The position numbers and the translations under genes are program-made. Positions 53,901 to 63,220 of a stretch of DNA of 64,000 bases are shown in pieces. A model generated the notes under the pieces. The model was not told the DNA's origin and ran no database searches. It saw only the letters and a list, made by a program, of their open reading frames with translations. How positions within the stretch are numbered: position 1 is the stretch's first letter; each line of letters opens with the position of its first letter. The DNA is from Rhyzopertha dominica (lineage: Eukaryota > Arthropoda > Insecta > Coleoptera > Bostrichidae), in the NCBI GenBank assembly GCA_025024175.1, contig QCXZ01000003.1, positions 37,472,257-37,536,256 on the forward strand, read 5' to 3'.

Positions 53901-56746
53901 GCTCTTAATTTTCAGATTTCTAATTTTCCCAAAACAAACGCCAAAGGCGTGGGCGTTAATTGTGAGACACCCTGTGGACAAGGAGAAAAAAAACTTTAAT
54001 TCCAATATGTTTTTATATATATTGAAATAGAGCATTGTATGTTGATACTCCATCCAAACTATGTGGCATTTTAGAGTATATCTTTGGGATCTACAGTCGA
54101 CAGTGATTACTTGGGAGGTGATGCTCCTATCTAACATAACCAGACGCTTCATCGGCAAGACATCGTAATTAGATCACATTATATTTTGGAGGTCAAATAT
54201 GTCACACTATAGTCACGCGGTTGACATTCCTCATGTAAATCGCGGGCCACGAAAATGCAATTGAATTGAACAGTCCGTAAATTTAAGTATTTAATATAAT
54301 AGTGTGTAATCCCTAAATATAAACTATAGCAATGCCGTATAAGATATATAAGTTTTATTTATACAGGGTGATTCAGTTTCGGTTCTCTACATGGGGATCT
54401 CGTAAACAGTAAAAATTTGAGTTAAAAAATAGAAAGAATATTAAATGGGGGCAATGCTACGCATTTTTAAGCTTTTTTAGAATCTAAAAAGAAAACTGCT
54501 CGACCTACTGCACTTGAGTTATAAAAAAAAACTGAAAATTTTGATTTTCGTTTTTTTTGCACTTTTTTTGTGAACATAACTTAAGGGCCGGTTGCGCAGG
54601 AGTGGATCAAAGTTTATCCGAGTTTAATCCGCGATCGTTGCCTAGCAACATCATGAATCCGGTGTTCTGATTGGTGTTGCTATAGCAATCACCGCGGATT
54701 ACACTCGGACTAACTTTGATCCGCGTTTGTGCAACCGGGCCTAAATGCGATACTTACATCGTTTTACTCATATTTTTTTTTCATCGAACAGTGTTTTTTT
54801 CCCAATATGGCGCCCATAAGAAGAAACAAAGTTGATAATAATCACTCACTACCGAAACGTCATACTAAGTTACTGCTTTTACTGCTTTAAATGATGTTTG
54901 CAAATCTGTCTAAATTTTGGAGTATGTGCGTTCAAAATTGTGGCAATTGCTTTCAAGGACTACTAGATTTATTATGTTTTTAATTTTAAAAAGGTGTTTT
55001 TGGTATTTTGCATTTATTTGTAAATAGAATTACTAAGTGTGATATATTAAATTAACAAGAAAAAATTCTTTAACAGTAGCCTTTTTCGATATGGCGCTCA
55101 TAAAGAACAATAAAGTTGATAATGATTGAGAGCATTGCGAAACATCGTACTAAATTAGTGTTAGCACTAGTGGATAGCTTGTCAAAAAGTGTTTTCCCAT
55201 TCTGGATCGGACAAGGTATGAGCAAAAAACGAAAATCAAAATTTTTTTTTAATATTTTAAAAAGTGCAACAGGTTAAAAAGCATAACTTTGCCCCCCTTT
55301 ATACATGTAATATCGGAAGCGGTATTTAAAAAAAATACGTGTTACAAAAAAAAACTGCTGTGCAGGAGTCCACCAAAATCGTGAGCAATAAATCGTTATA
55401 AGCTGACGTGTAATCGAAGTATGTTGTGTGGAGTAAATTTTGGAGACCCCGTATGTATACAGTTACATGCAAGACGTTATTACCAATTGTTCTTATACAT
55501 TAGCAATAAAGTATTCAGTAATATATAATACTGGTAGAAAGATTAATATTATAAATTATTGGGCCCTTAAATAAAACATTATATTTAATTTTTTGACATT
55601 GTATGTTGTCCAATATATGGGCTATTATTGTAGTGCAATATTCGTTAATGATGAAAACATTGTAAAAGTGTTATAGTAATAGAGTGATATGAAGCTACGA
55701 ACATACATATACGTATCCTGGAAATGTTTATCTTTTATCAACGATAACTATGCGTTTGTAGTAACGTACTATATTCATATTTACCCGCCTTACTGGCCTA
55801 TTTCGTTTATCGTGAACCTTTAGTCACTGTGTCTACCTCCAAATTAAACTAGCTTACGTACGTTGAAAGTGAGGAGAGTTTTCAAGGGTAACAACCATAC
55901 AGCACGTGTAGTGTGGTTACAATTTTTTGTACCAATTAAGACAGGATGGAGTATGACCAGAAGTAAATTTGTAAAACAAGGTAGTTTTGTATTTGTACAT
56001 ATTTATCTCATTTGTGCTGTATGGAATTAAATTGTCAATGTGCAATGGTTGCTATTTTATTTGTACCTCACCAGATTAAATCAAAACTGAACTTGATGGC
56101 TTAATGAAATTTTATTATTAAAACTCTATTTTATTTAATAAATTATTTCAAGTTGTACAACTAACTCAAATAAGTAATGTCAATAATCTTTCATTTCTCT
56201 GTAAGCCATAAACCTTTTGTTTGTTTATTTTCATTATTATATATTCAATATTTAATTGTAAAAATTATGTAAGTACTTGACTGCTACATTGCAACTTATA
56301 CTGAGTTAAAAATTTTTCTTTTTTTGGACAAGCGTCGAAAAACCCACATAATAAAGGACTACCCGTTAGGAATTCAACATGCAACGGATCAATAGATCAC
56401 CTGATGTGCCTGACCCCCCCTTCTTCAATACTAACCAGTAGAAAGCCACCTTATCCCCGTGTCCATTTCGTATATTTTTGTCCAGGAGATTGTATGAAAC
56501 GTTTGTTGTGGCTCCGTCCAACCACTTAGTAAATATTGGCCCTTTGGTTGTGTCGAAATTATAGTCAAAAAATCTATCCACATCCGCAGGGGATTCCCAA
56601 TAAAACTGTTTGGCAATTTCACCCCAGAAGGTTTCCGGGTCGTCAATAGATTTCTGATACATTTCCTTGTATTGGGCGAACGAGGAAACGTAGGCATTTT
56701 TGGCCAGGCTGGGGTTAGGAAGGTACACCGACTTTTCGGAGGGCAT
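38957..56746 (-). CDS. AcCoAS: acetyl-CoA synthetase (AMP-forming)
   Basis: Eight exons join in frame to 669 residues: 56746-56436, 52455-52260, 51820-51584, 48652-48344, 40370-40237, 40179-39990, 39913-39724 and 39399-38957. The N-terminus has the ACS-specific region ([20 protein letters not shown]). The adenylation core shows [26 protein letters not shown] (with the Trp that limits the acyl pocket to acetate), [20 protein letters not shown] and [20 protein letters not shown]. The C-terminal [16 protein letters not shown] carries the catalytic, acetylation-regulated Lys. It converts acetate, ATP and CoA to acetyl-CoA, AMP and PPi in cytosol and nucleus. No mitochondrial targeting peptide is apparent. 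Introns 1, 3 and 4 (4.0, 2.9 and 8.0 kb) are full of transposon relics. Confidence 0.97.
40371..43602. other. acetyl-CoA synthetase intron 4, left part
   Basis: Non-coding. It contains a possible hAT-like fragment near 41551-41906 and an ACAGGGTGTCCCA word near 42639 that resembles mariner-type ends but has no partner. Nothing else is supported. Confidence 0.45.
41551..41906 (-). mobile_element. possible hAT-like end fragment
   Basis: The right edge, read on the minus strand, begins CACTGTTGTTAAATAATT and is followed by repeated AATTAC/GTAATT words, a pattern like the ends of the hAT-like element at 35229. An 87-codon minus-strand open stretch (41814-41551) follows without a recognisable domain. 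No left end or target duplication was found. Confidence 0.25.
43603..44303 (+). mobile_element. P-element-like deletion derivative
   Basis: Perfect 31-bp terminal inverted repeats (43603-43633 and 44273-44303), starting TACAGTCACTAAATAGAATA. The 8-mer GTTGTGGT is duplicated exactly outside (43595-43602, 44304-44311). Inside is the first half of a THAP zinc-binding domain. Long inverted ends of about 31 bp, an 8-bp duplication and an N-terminal THAP domain are together the hallmarks of the P-element superfamily. At 701 bp it lacks a transposase catalytic core. ACTCCAAATATGGCG also occurs as a direct repeat near each end. It lies in acetyl-CoA synthetase intron 4, on the opposite strand. Confidence 0.72.
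43898..44010 (+). pseudogene. truncated THAP domain of a P-like transposase
   Basis: The frame gives [20 protein letters not shown] followed by PTN. The Cys-x3-Cys pair, the basic spacer and the Phe-Lys-Ile-Pro segment match the start of a THAP domain. The later conserved Trp and the Cys-x2-His pair are absent because the sequence stops resembling the domain right after this point. This fits the 5' end of a transposase gene kept in an internally deleted copy. Confidence 0.6.
44514..44960. repeat. imperfect fold-back repeat
   Basis: The arm at 44514-44612 (with CACTGATCTCTAACTAACTGG) pairs with 44877-44960 read backwards (CACTGATCTCTAATTAACTGG). Both lead inward to a GTGATAGATTTAAGCCACC-like word. 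No coding sequence. Confidence 0.55.
45276..46315. mobile_element. long fold-back element, ~440-bp arms
   Basis: Left arm 45276-45722 and right arm 45873-46315 are inverted, diverged copies around a loop of about 150 bp. Matching words include TACCGTGGCTA, GGTAGAACATTTGAGCT, GACGTATACGCTAGCCTC and ATGGCGATATTTTGAAA on the right, with their inverses on the left. The open frames seen in it are by-products of the repeat. Confidence 0.65.
46316..48343. other. acetyl-CoA synthetase intron 4, right part
   Basis: No gene recognised. 46560-47450 has somewhat higher complexity and short open stretches that could be decayed transposon sequence, but no motif is identifiable. A TTTA microsatellite lies near 47288-47310. 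Confidence 0.4.
49718..50711. mobile_element. hAT-like non-autonomous element with exact 8-bp duplication
   Basis: Ends CAGTGATGGGCGCGTAGAAT and, reverse-complemented, CAGTGATGGGCATTTACGCG are flanked by GGGAGCAA on both sides (49710-49717, 50712-50719), an exact 8-bp duplication. Short words around CTACA/TGTAGA recur within about 120 bp of both ends. There is no transposase in the 994 bp. It lies in acetyl-CoA synthetase intron 3. Confidence 0.8.
51476..51511. repeat. TTA/ATT microsatellite
   Basis: About 12 trinucleotide units with minor interruptions, in acetyl-CoA synthetase intron 3 close to exon 3. Confidence 0.8.
52880..53640 (+). pseudogene. degenerate mariner-superfamily transposase
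   Basis: Broken frames give [16 protein letters not shown] sequence near 53410 (the family's second catalytic Asp block, W-QQDGAPAH) and then [15 protein letters not shown] near 53490 (family GGPIPWPPRSPDLTPLDFF). Near 53590 is [15 protein letters not shown]. Frequent stops and shifts; not functional. Confidence 0.55.
53681..53840 (+). mobile_element. solo Penelope 3'-end fragment
   Basis: CTACCGAAGTAGGCCGCTTG and GAAATGCTGGCATCTGGCTT, then GATAAAAGTTTGGAAATAGG, resemble the 3' region of the intact Penelope copies (20275-20370) with several changes. The left side carries the inverse of the same end (CTACTTCAAAACTTTTATTT), so the fragment is itself an inverted pair about 160 bp long. Confidence 0.7.
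54361..55455. mobile_element. fold-back element with a nested MITE
   Basis: ATACAGGGTG on the left pairs with ATACGGGGTCTCC on the right read backwards. Inner words also pair (GAAAATTTTGATTTTCGTTTT near 54535 with AAAAACGAAAATCAAAATTT near 55230; GGGGGCAATGCTACGC near 54446 with the inverse of GCATAACTTTGCCCCCC near 55280). A 157-bp MITE sits inside. Acetyl-CoA synthetase intron 1. Confidence 0.45.
54585..54741. mobile_element. PIF/Harbinger-like MITE, intact
   Basis: 157 bp, with ends GGGCCGGTTGCGCAGGAGTG and, inverted, GGCCCGGTTGCACAAACGCG. The 3-bp duplication TAA lies at 54582-54584 and 54742-54744. The halves are largely inverted copies of each other (GGATCAAAGTTTATCCGAGT against GGATCAAAGTTAGTCCGAGT). 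The 3-bp TWA duplication fits PIF/Harbinger. A second member is split at 28253-29279. Confidence 0.7.
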
Positions 56747-56807
56747 CGCGCGCGTTTTTGCCTACGACTACGACGGCACTGAACTACGAATTACAAGCGC
56801 TCGCGCC

Positions 56808-56844
56808 GACTGAGCTACTGTCGATGCGGTTGCGCGCCTATATA
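56808..56844 (-). promoter_or_regulatory. TATA box and initiator of acetyl-CoA synthetase
   Basis: On the minus strand TATATAGG starts at 56844, and an arthropod-type initiator TCAGTC lies at 56813-56808. With its A (56811) as +1, the TATA box begins at -33, close to canonical spacing. This gives a 64-nt 5' leader to the ATG at 56746. Positions are seen; promoter function is inferred. Confidence 0.5.
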
Positions 56845-57320
56845 ATTTGCAATTACTCGTAAAAAAATGATCGCGCTCGAACCCTTTTTTTGTACGATAT
56901 GTGGCCGAACACATGTGGTGGCGTGGTGGCAGCGTGGTCATTGATGAGCAGGTTGTGTTTATGATCTGGGGTTATCAAAAGAAAGTTTTGGCTTTTAGTT
57001 TTGGGATATTACCAATTTTCTGTGGGTACTCGTAAAAGGGAAATAGAGAAACAGAATTCTTTTAATGCAGCAAAATAAAGAAAGTTGTAACAATCGTAGT
57101 ATACAGTGTTTATTAATTGGAAAACTGTTTCTATGTTGGGAAAAACACAAACATCAGTATAATTTGACATATTTGGTATTTTCTCGCCCGCGTTTAATAT
57201 GTGTAGACTTTTAAGTTGTTTTGAAGAAAATCTGACCTTTGCTTTTACAAATTTTTATTTACAGTCGATTTCATACGAGAAACCAGTGTCCTAGCATACT
57301 TTTTTGCATAAATACTCTTG

Positions 57321-57521
57321 TTTACACATTCCATTACATACCTTAAAATGTTAAACTAAAATTGTATAAACAGACGTCCAGGATTAAGGATCAATTTAAC
57401 AAACGAGGAAAAATGTACCTTGTACCGAATTGTTCCTCGTTTGTTAAATTTATCCTAAGTCCTGGGAGCTTATTTATACAATTTTAATCTAACATTTAAA
57501 GAATGTAATAGAATGTGTAAA
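57321..57521. repeat. nearly perfect 200-bp hairpin
   Basis: The left arm 57321-57420 and right arm 57421-57521 pair with an almost constant coordinate sum (114842-114844). Examples are TTTAACAAACGAGGAA with its inverse near 57435, ATTGTATAAA with TTTATACAAT, and TTTACACATT with AATGTGTAAA. Practically no loop. It lies 0.6 kb upstream of acetyl-CoA synthetase. Confidence 0.8.
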
Positions 57522-57770
57522 ATTTTTGTAAATAAATATGATAGGTAATTTTCATCTATTTCTAGACTTTGGAACATTTTATTTTACATAAATGAAAACT
57601 TTAGAAAAATGGTTATTGCTGACGACTGGATCATTACATTTTTAAGGTACAAGTTATTTCCTAAAAGTAGAATCGCATTATTTAATTTACAAGTACTAAT
57701 AATAGCTAAGCTTACCAATGTGAGCAACTTGTTAGTGTGTTTCAGTAAATTGCAGTCCTCTCCCGTAGGC

Positions 57771-57825
57771 GTATAGTTGTCCCCCCCCCCCCCAACCAAA
57801 ATTTCTGGGCGCGCCACTGCAACCA
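57771..57825 (-). repeat. short transposon-end-like fragment with a poly(C) tract
   Basis: Minus-strand CAGTGGCGCGCCCAGAAATT followed by a run of about 14 G. It looks like a DNA-transposon end similar in style to the element end at 6236, but no partner was found. Confidence 0.25.
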
Positions 57826-58139
57826 GCGCTCTATTTGTCTTATAAAACTTTGTTACCCCAAACAAAGCTTTGACTAGGACCGCAACGATAATCTTTACTA
57901 AATACATAATTAGTAAAAATTACATAATGACTTACTTGTTTGTATCCGAGGACTGAATATATACCGACTGAACACCAAAAGATCTTTCTATCGGACGCAA
58001 TTAGCCATTGTATAACTTTAATTATTGTTTATAAACTTTCAGAAGGTTCATTTCATACCATTAATGGGCTTGTGGCCATTCTCCTGAAACAACATCGAAA
58101 GTTGTTGGCGATATCGCTTTGAGTATTGCCAATTTTTAT

Positions 58140-58790
58140 CATTCAAAGATATTGATGAAAGAGCGAATAGATTGTAAGAGCGGCAGTGGGTTGTTATCAA
58201 GTTCCAGTTCCGGGAAGATCGTGCAGGAAGAGCGAGAGGTGCAGGACGTCAGCGAAGAAGTTCAGAACGCCAAAATGGTTGTCTTGTTAGACTTTGGGTA
58301 CTAAGCGACCGCTTCACTCTACGAGGACGCTTGTAGATCAGTGGTTTACGGAACATGGAGGAACTATACTATTGCGATGCGGACTGTTTACCGTCAAAAG
58401 TTTTAGCCAGTTTTCATACCATGGTCATCTGGTGTTGCCCATTCACTGTTAGGTATCTGCTTAACGTTTTGGAGTAGCACAAAAAACTGGTCCATTGGAA
58501 TCAGTAATAGCATTCTGTTGTTTTTGTGTGAAATAGTAAAACAACACGTTTTATCCTAGCTAAGGACCTTCCTCAATTAGTTTTTCAACAAGACAATAAA
58601 CTTGTAGCAACAGCTACGATGGACTGTTTTGAATCAAATAACCTATATAAGTTTGTTGCCTTGGCTACCAGTCTTTCACCTTTCTTTTGAACGTGATTGG
58701 GAGGTTATGGGTAGAATACTGCAAAATCTACCCCATTCTCTACTCCACGCGCTTCAGGATACTCTGCAGTAGCCTCACACATCAGAAAGA
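58140..58790 (+). pseudogene. degenerate Tc1-family transposase
   Basis: Shifting frames give TLVDQWFTEHGGTIL and SFSQFSYHGHLVLP (N-terminal DNA-binding part), a damaged FVL-like first catalytic block near 58520, ATATMDCFESNN near 58612 and AKSTPFST near 58720 (compare GRKLQNLPHPP in the family). There are many stops. No end repeats were located. Confidence 0.5.
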
Positions 58791-58799
58791 AATATCAGT

Positions 58800-60169
58800 T
58801 CAGTTCTAATTTACGCTCCGACAAAAACGAATTTCCGGTTTTGCACTAAAAATGTATTTTCTTCTATAAATGAATAAATAAAAACATTTGAATCAGAGAC
58901 TGCAGAGTAAAACGCACATTTTTGAACATATATATCCAAAAATAAAACTTTTTTCGGTTCAGTTCCGATCAAAGTAGCGCTGTATACAAACAACGTTGCT
59001 TTTTAACATGAAGACCACGACTACTTGTAAAACATAAACAGACCCAACAGCTATTGTGTGTTTTTCATATTTCTATTAACAAATCTGCAGTTCTATGTTC
59101 AGCCAGTATCGTGTAATGAAACTGTAACGAACGCATATTTTAAAGCTGTCTTTTCACCGCCTGTTTTATTTCTGTTTAATTTTACTTACCCACTTTTAGA
59201 AATTAATCGCGCGATAGCATTTTTTTTGTTTTTACCATGCATCTCAAGAGACAATAAGCTTGTAGTTGTTGGAACTGCAAACAAATTGAAATAAGGTGAG
59301 TAATTAGGTGACACGGTGTTTAACCCCCAAAGTAACATTTTAAAAGCTGAATCGATTTTCTACAGTTTCATGGAGGTTTTATCATAACTTGAAAGAGTAA
59401 AATATTTAAAAGTTGTTGGTATAAAGTTAATTATAACTTGCAGACAATATAGGTTTATGAAGCTTTTTAAAGCTAGATTTAATGACCCTTTATATTTCAA
59501 GTCAATTTACTCTTAACAATATTCTGTTGATAGATTGCTACCATTATAAATCAAATTGTGTTTGTGATACACTTAAACGTAATGCGGTTTAGGTTTTAAA
59601 GCGTTTTTCAAGTTACTTTGATTGGTATAATTTTTAAATGACTCGATTAAAAGTATCAACCCTGCTATTAAGTATTTCATAAAACTATGCGTGTAGGTAC
59701 CTACATTTCAAGATTTCTTTTCGTAAACCAAAAAGAAGACCCTTATACAACCAATTATTGCAAAAATACTATCTTTAAAACTGTGTTGCTGTTCATGTGC
59801 TGAACCGGATTTCATAAAGTATTTGTCGCATGGATGCGTATTTTATTCTCTGTTGTACTTACCTATATGTCAGCTGTGTGTTAAAAATATTGTGATGTCT
59901 ATTTTTTGGACAAGTGGTCACGTGCAAAGAAAAGCGGCAGTTTCCATAGAAAATTATTATTAAAATTATCTGAAATGATATAAATAGTGACAGCGCACAG
60001 CGTGCAAGTTTTCTGCATTTCTGCCGAGGCACGCACTTAGTGATTTCTGCACAAAGGAAAACATGCGTAAAATACACCATAAAGCTATTAGATTTTAACA
60101 CGGCTAGTCACAGTGCTCTGTAGTTTTATAAAGGCCCATGTCCCATGCAAGGCTATTTTTTATTTATTA

Positions 60170-60212
<43 letters not shown>

Positions 60213-61757
60213 TAAGTGCTAAGCCGGTTCTTTTATTGTATCACACTTTGAACCCATATTGAAGGGTTTATAAGGCCATATGACATTTTGTTTGAAATAA
60301 AATCTTGAATTAAATTTCCTATCAAAAAACTGTATAAAATCATAAAATAATACCACGTCCATGCACTACAACCGGATACAAGATTGGTGATGCTCTTCAG
60401 AGTAGAAATTAAATTACTTATTTTATTTATAAAAAACATATTTGTTACATAGTTTCCTGGCACATATTTTTGTGTATATTGCATAAGAGAAATGAGATTT
60501 ATTTGTTTTTCGGTTGCAGATTCGCAGTTTCAAATGCTAATAATATATTACTCGTACCTATACTTATTTATATAATTGGCTGTCTGCATGAACTATTAAA
60601 GAAAATAATAAGTATTATAAACGGCGTTCCTAATTACAAATTAAAAGCATATATATTATTTTAGTCATATTATAATCTACGATAAAACTCTTATGATATT
60701 TAGTTCAGTAAAATTTAAAACTTATAAGTGTTTTATAACCAATTGAAATCTAGATTTATAGTTTACTTAAGCAGTATTTTAAAAACGTAATTAAATAACA
60801 ATTAAGCTTTAATATAGCTTTATATTTTGGACTTCAGAACTTTAATAAGGTTCTCCTCTTTCTGCTTAAGACAGTTTTATTTAGGTTTTAAAGACGTATT
60901 CAAGGAATATTAGTTTTAAGCAATAGGTATATTTTAAAAAGGGATTAAAGCTAACCTGCAGAAAATAATAAAACCTAAATTGTTGATTTCAATTTAACAG
61001 TTGCTAATAACCAGTTTCTCTTAATAAAGAAGCACTGAAAAAATCACAGCTAGTAGAAGACAAGTTTAACTAGAAAATTTCAAATATTATATCATTTTCG
61101 TTTTCTCTTTAACGAGATTGGTAACACTCTTGTATAAGGAAGGCCTCAGAAGGCTATTATGTGTAGGTATTTATACTAATTATTTTCTAACGTTTCATGT
61201 TCAAATTAGTTCATCATGTACACATTTAAGGTAGCACGACGTCAAAATTGCATTATTTATATCTGTGTCTTTTGTCCCGCCAAAACACTTATTTACACAT
61301 AGGTTTGGCAATAATTATAATCAATTATGTAATTATTATTTCTTGTTTCAATTTCTTGCACCCTTTCTCTAAAATTCGAATCAACATATCAATTATCACT
61401 ACTTACATTGCTATAGGCGGAACAATTTTCTTGCATTTCTTTGACAAATTTAAAAAAAATAACCTTTAGTTCTATAAAAATGGATCGTTTTTGAAATGTT
61501 TCGTAATCGTTTTTTTATTCGCAATGCTGGCATGCCTCATTTAGTTACGATTCATTGAGTAAAAAGTTGATTGGCAGTTTACCAGTAATGTTATGTAGTA
61601 AATAACAGTATGTAATAGTAATGTAAATGCTGCTGCTGCTACTACGTGCATTGGAAGAATTACAAAAATGCGAATTCTCAGTAATCCATAACCGTATAGG
61701 TACCTATAGGTAATTATTGTGCCAATAGAAGATCAACTCCATGAACTCGCTAATACA
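58800..61757. other. intergenic, nothing recognised
   Basis: Apart from the AT microsatellite at 60171-60208 I see no gene, repeat pair or transposon end here. Confidence 0.45.
60171..60208. repeat. (AT)n microsatellite
   Basis: About 19 uninterrupted AT units. Confidence 0.95.
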
Positions 61758-61800
61758 GAGATTCCCAAACTTTTTTGAGTCGCAGCGCCGTTGAATATTT
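61756..61800 (+). mobile_element. possible hAT end fragment
   Basis: CAGAGATTCCCAAACTTTTTTGAGTCGC followed by AGCGCCG resembles a widespread hAT terminal sequence (CAG-n-GGTTCCCAAACTTTTT-type). No matching right end or transposase was found, so only the terminus is claimed. Confidence 0.35.
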
Positions 61801-62877
61801 TAAGGGTTTACTACGGCTCACTAACCTAAGTTTAAAATACAAACAGATTTAGTAAGTAGCATTAACTAAATAAAACGCACAAAAAAGATACACCACAAAA
61901 AATATTATAGACATACGAAAGCTGCATTATTACATTTATTTTCGATCTATACTTGCTCTTTATAAACACAACCGTCGAAAATCCATCTTCGCTTAAAAGA
62001 GCACATTCATCTTTTGTCGAAATCCAAAATTCGGTCATTTCGTTTTGAAAAAAATCGAGCGGAGCACCGGTATTGAAAGAATTTTTAATTCATGTAAGCT
62101 TGTCGATATTCTCATTTTTAGAGTATTTCTCAAACCAGTTGTTAAGATGTACCAAACATATAATGTGCGGTGAAAATAAACAACGCCAAAGGAATAAAAT
62201 ATTTTTATTAAAAACACCAGAAAGCTAATCCATAAACATATCTAATGATAAATAATATTTTTCTGCTAAGGAAGAAAATTTATGTTAAGCGCCAAGTCAT
62301 ATCTGAGTTTGAAGTTACAAAGGTTGTGGATTGGTTGGTAGCCTGAGTCACTACTCAATAGCTCCAATTCTATAACACTTCAAGAAAATCGTCAGGTCCA
62401 GCATGTTAATGTGTTCTAATCGTCTGTATTTTGTTCCAATGTTGCTTACGAGAACTTTCTTGTTTTAGATATAACCTAACTTGTTACTTAGGTTAATTTA
62501 CATATTGGCAATAAGTTTAAAAGATAACCGAATCGTGCAACTCTGTTCTTGAAACTACAATTTAAAAGAAGCTTATTTATTTTAGTTCTGGAGTAATATA
62601 ATCTCTACTCCCTAGAGACTTGTCTTAATTGAATTGAAAACAGGAGCTCTAATACGTTTTCCTCTTCTCCAAACAACCAGGATATCCTTAGCAAATTCTG
62701 CATTCAGCGCAACCTAGCTGTCCCTTCCAGATGCCGCTATCATCAAAAACAATTTGGGAACTTCTGGTCCTCATCCAAGCGCCTCCTGATACCACAAATA
62801 TAATTTTTTTTTGTACAACATACGTAAATTTGCTGATGGTTGAAGGACATCTGTCAATGGCCATTTAAGAGTATTCT

Positions 62878-62878
62878 C

Positions 62879-62915
<37 letters not shown>

Positions 62916-62960
62916 TTAATAATTATTAATAATATATAATTATAATAAATAATTAATTAA

Positions 62961-63006
<46 letters not shown>

Positions 63007-63071
63007 TTAATAATAATAATAATAATAATAATTATTATTATTATTATTATTACCACTATTATTATTATTTA
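62878..63071. repeat. AAT/ATT microsatellite with orientation switch
   Basis: AAT units with interruptions run from 62878, then switch to ATT units near 63030, so the array is itself an inverted pair. Confidence 0.9.
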
Positions 63072-63220
63072 CCAATTTAACTAAAAATAACGTGACTTTG
63101 TTAGTTGCAAAACGATACCAGTTTGACGTTCATAACTACTCCATAAATTTTACGTTTGAAAAATGTAACTGGATAAATGCATTATTCCACGTTATCTGAT
63201 TCGATCTCTTGGTAGGTATA

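Larger units (their letters stand above)
52507..53975 (+). mobile_element. dead mariner-like element with a nested Penelope fragment
   Basis: The left end ATAGGGCTTCTCAAAATTAA and the right end, inverted, ACAGGGTGTCTCACAATTAA match over about 37 bp as diverged inverted repeats. A frame-broken transposase lies between, and a piece of Penelope 3' end interrupts its right side. It lies in acetyl-CoA synthetase intron 1, antisense to the gene. Confidence 0.6.
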
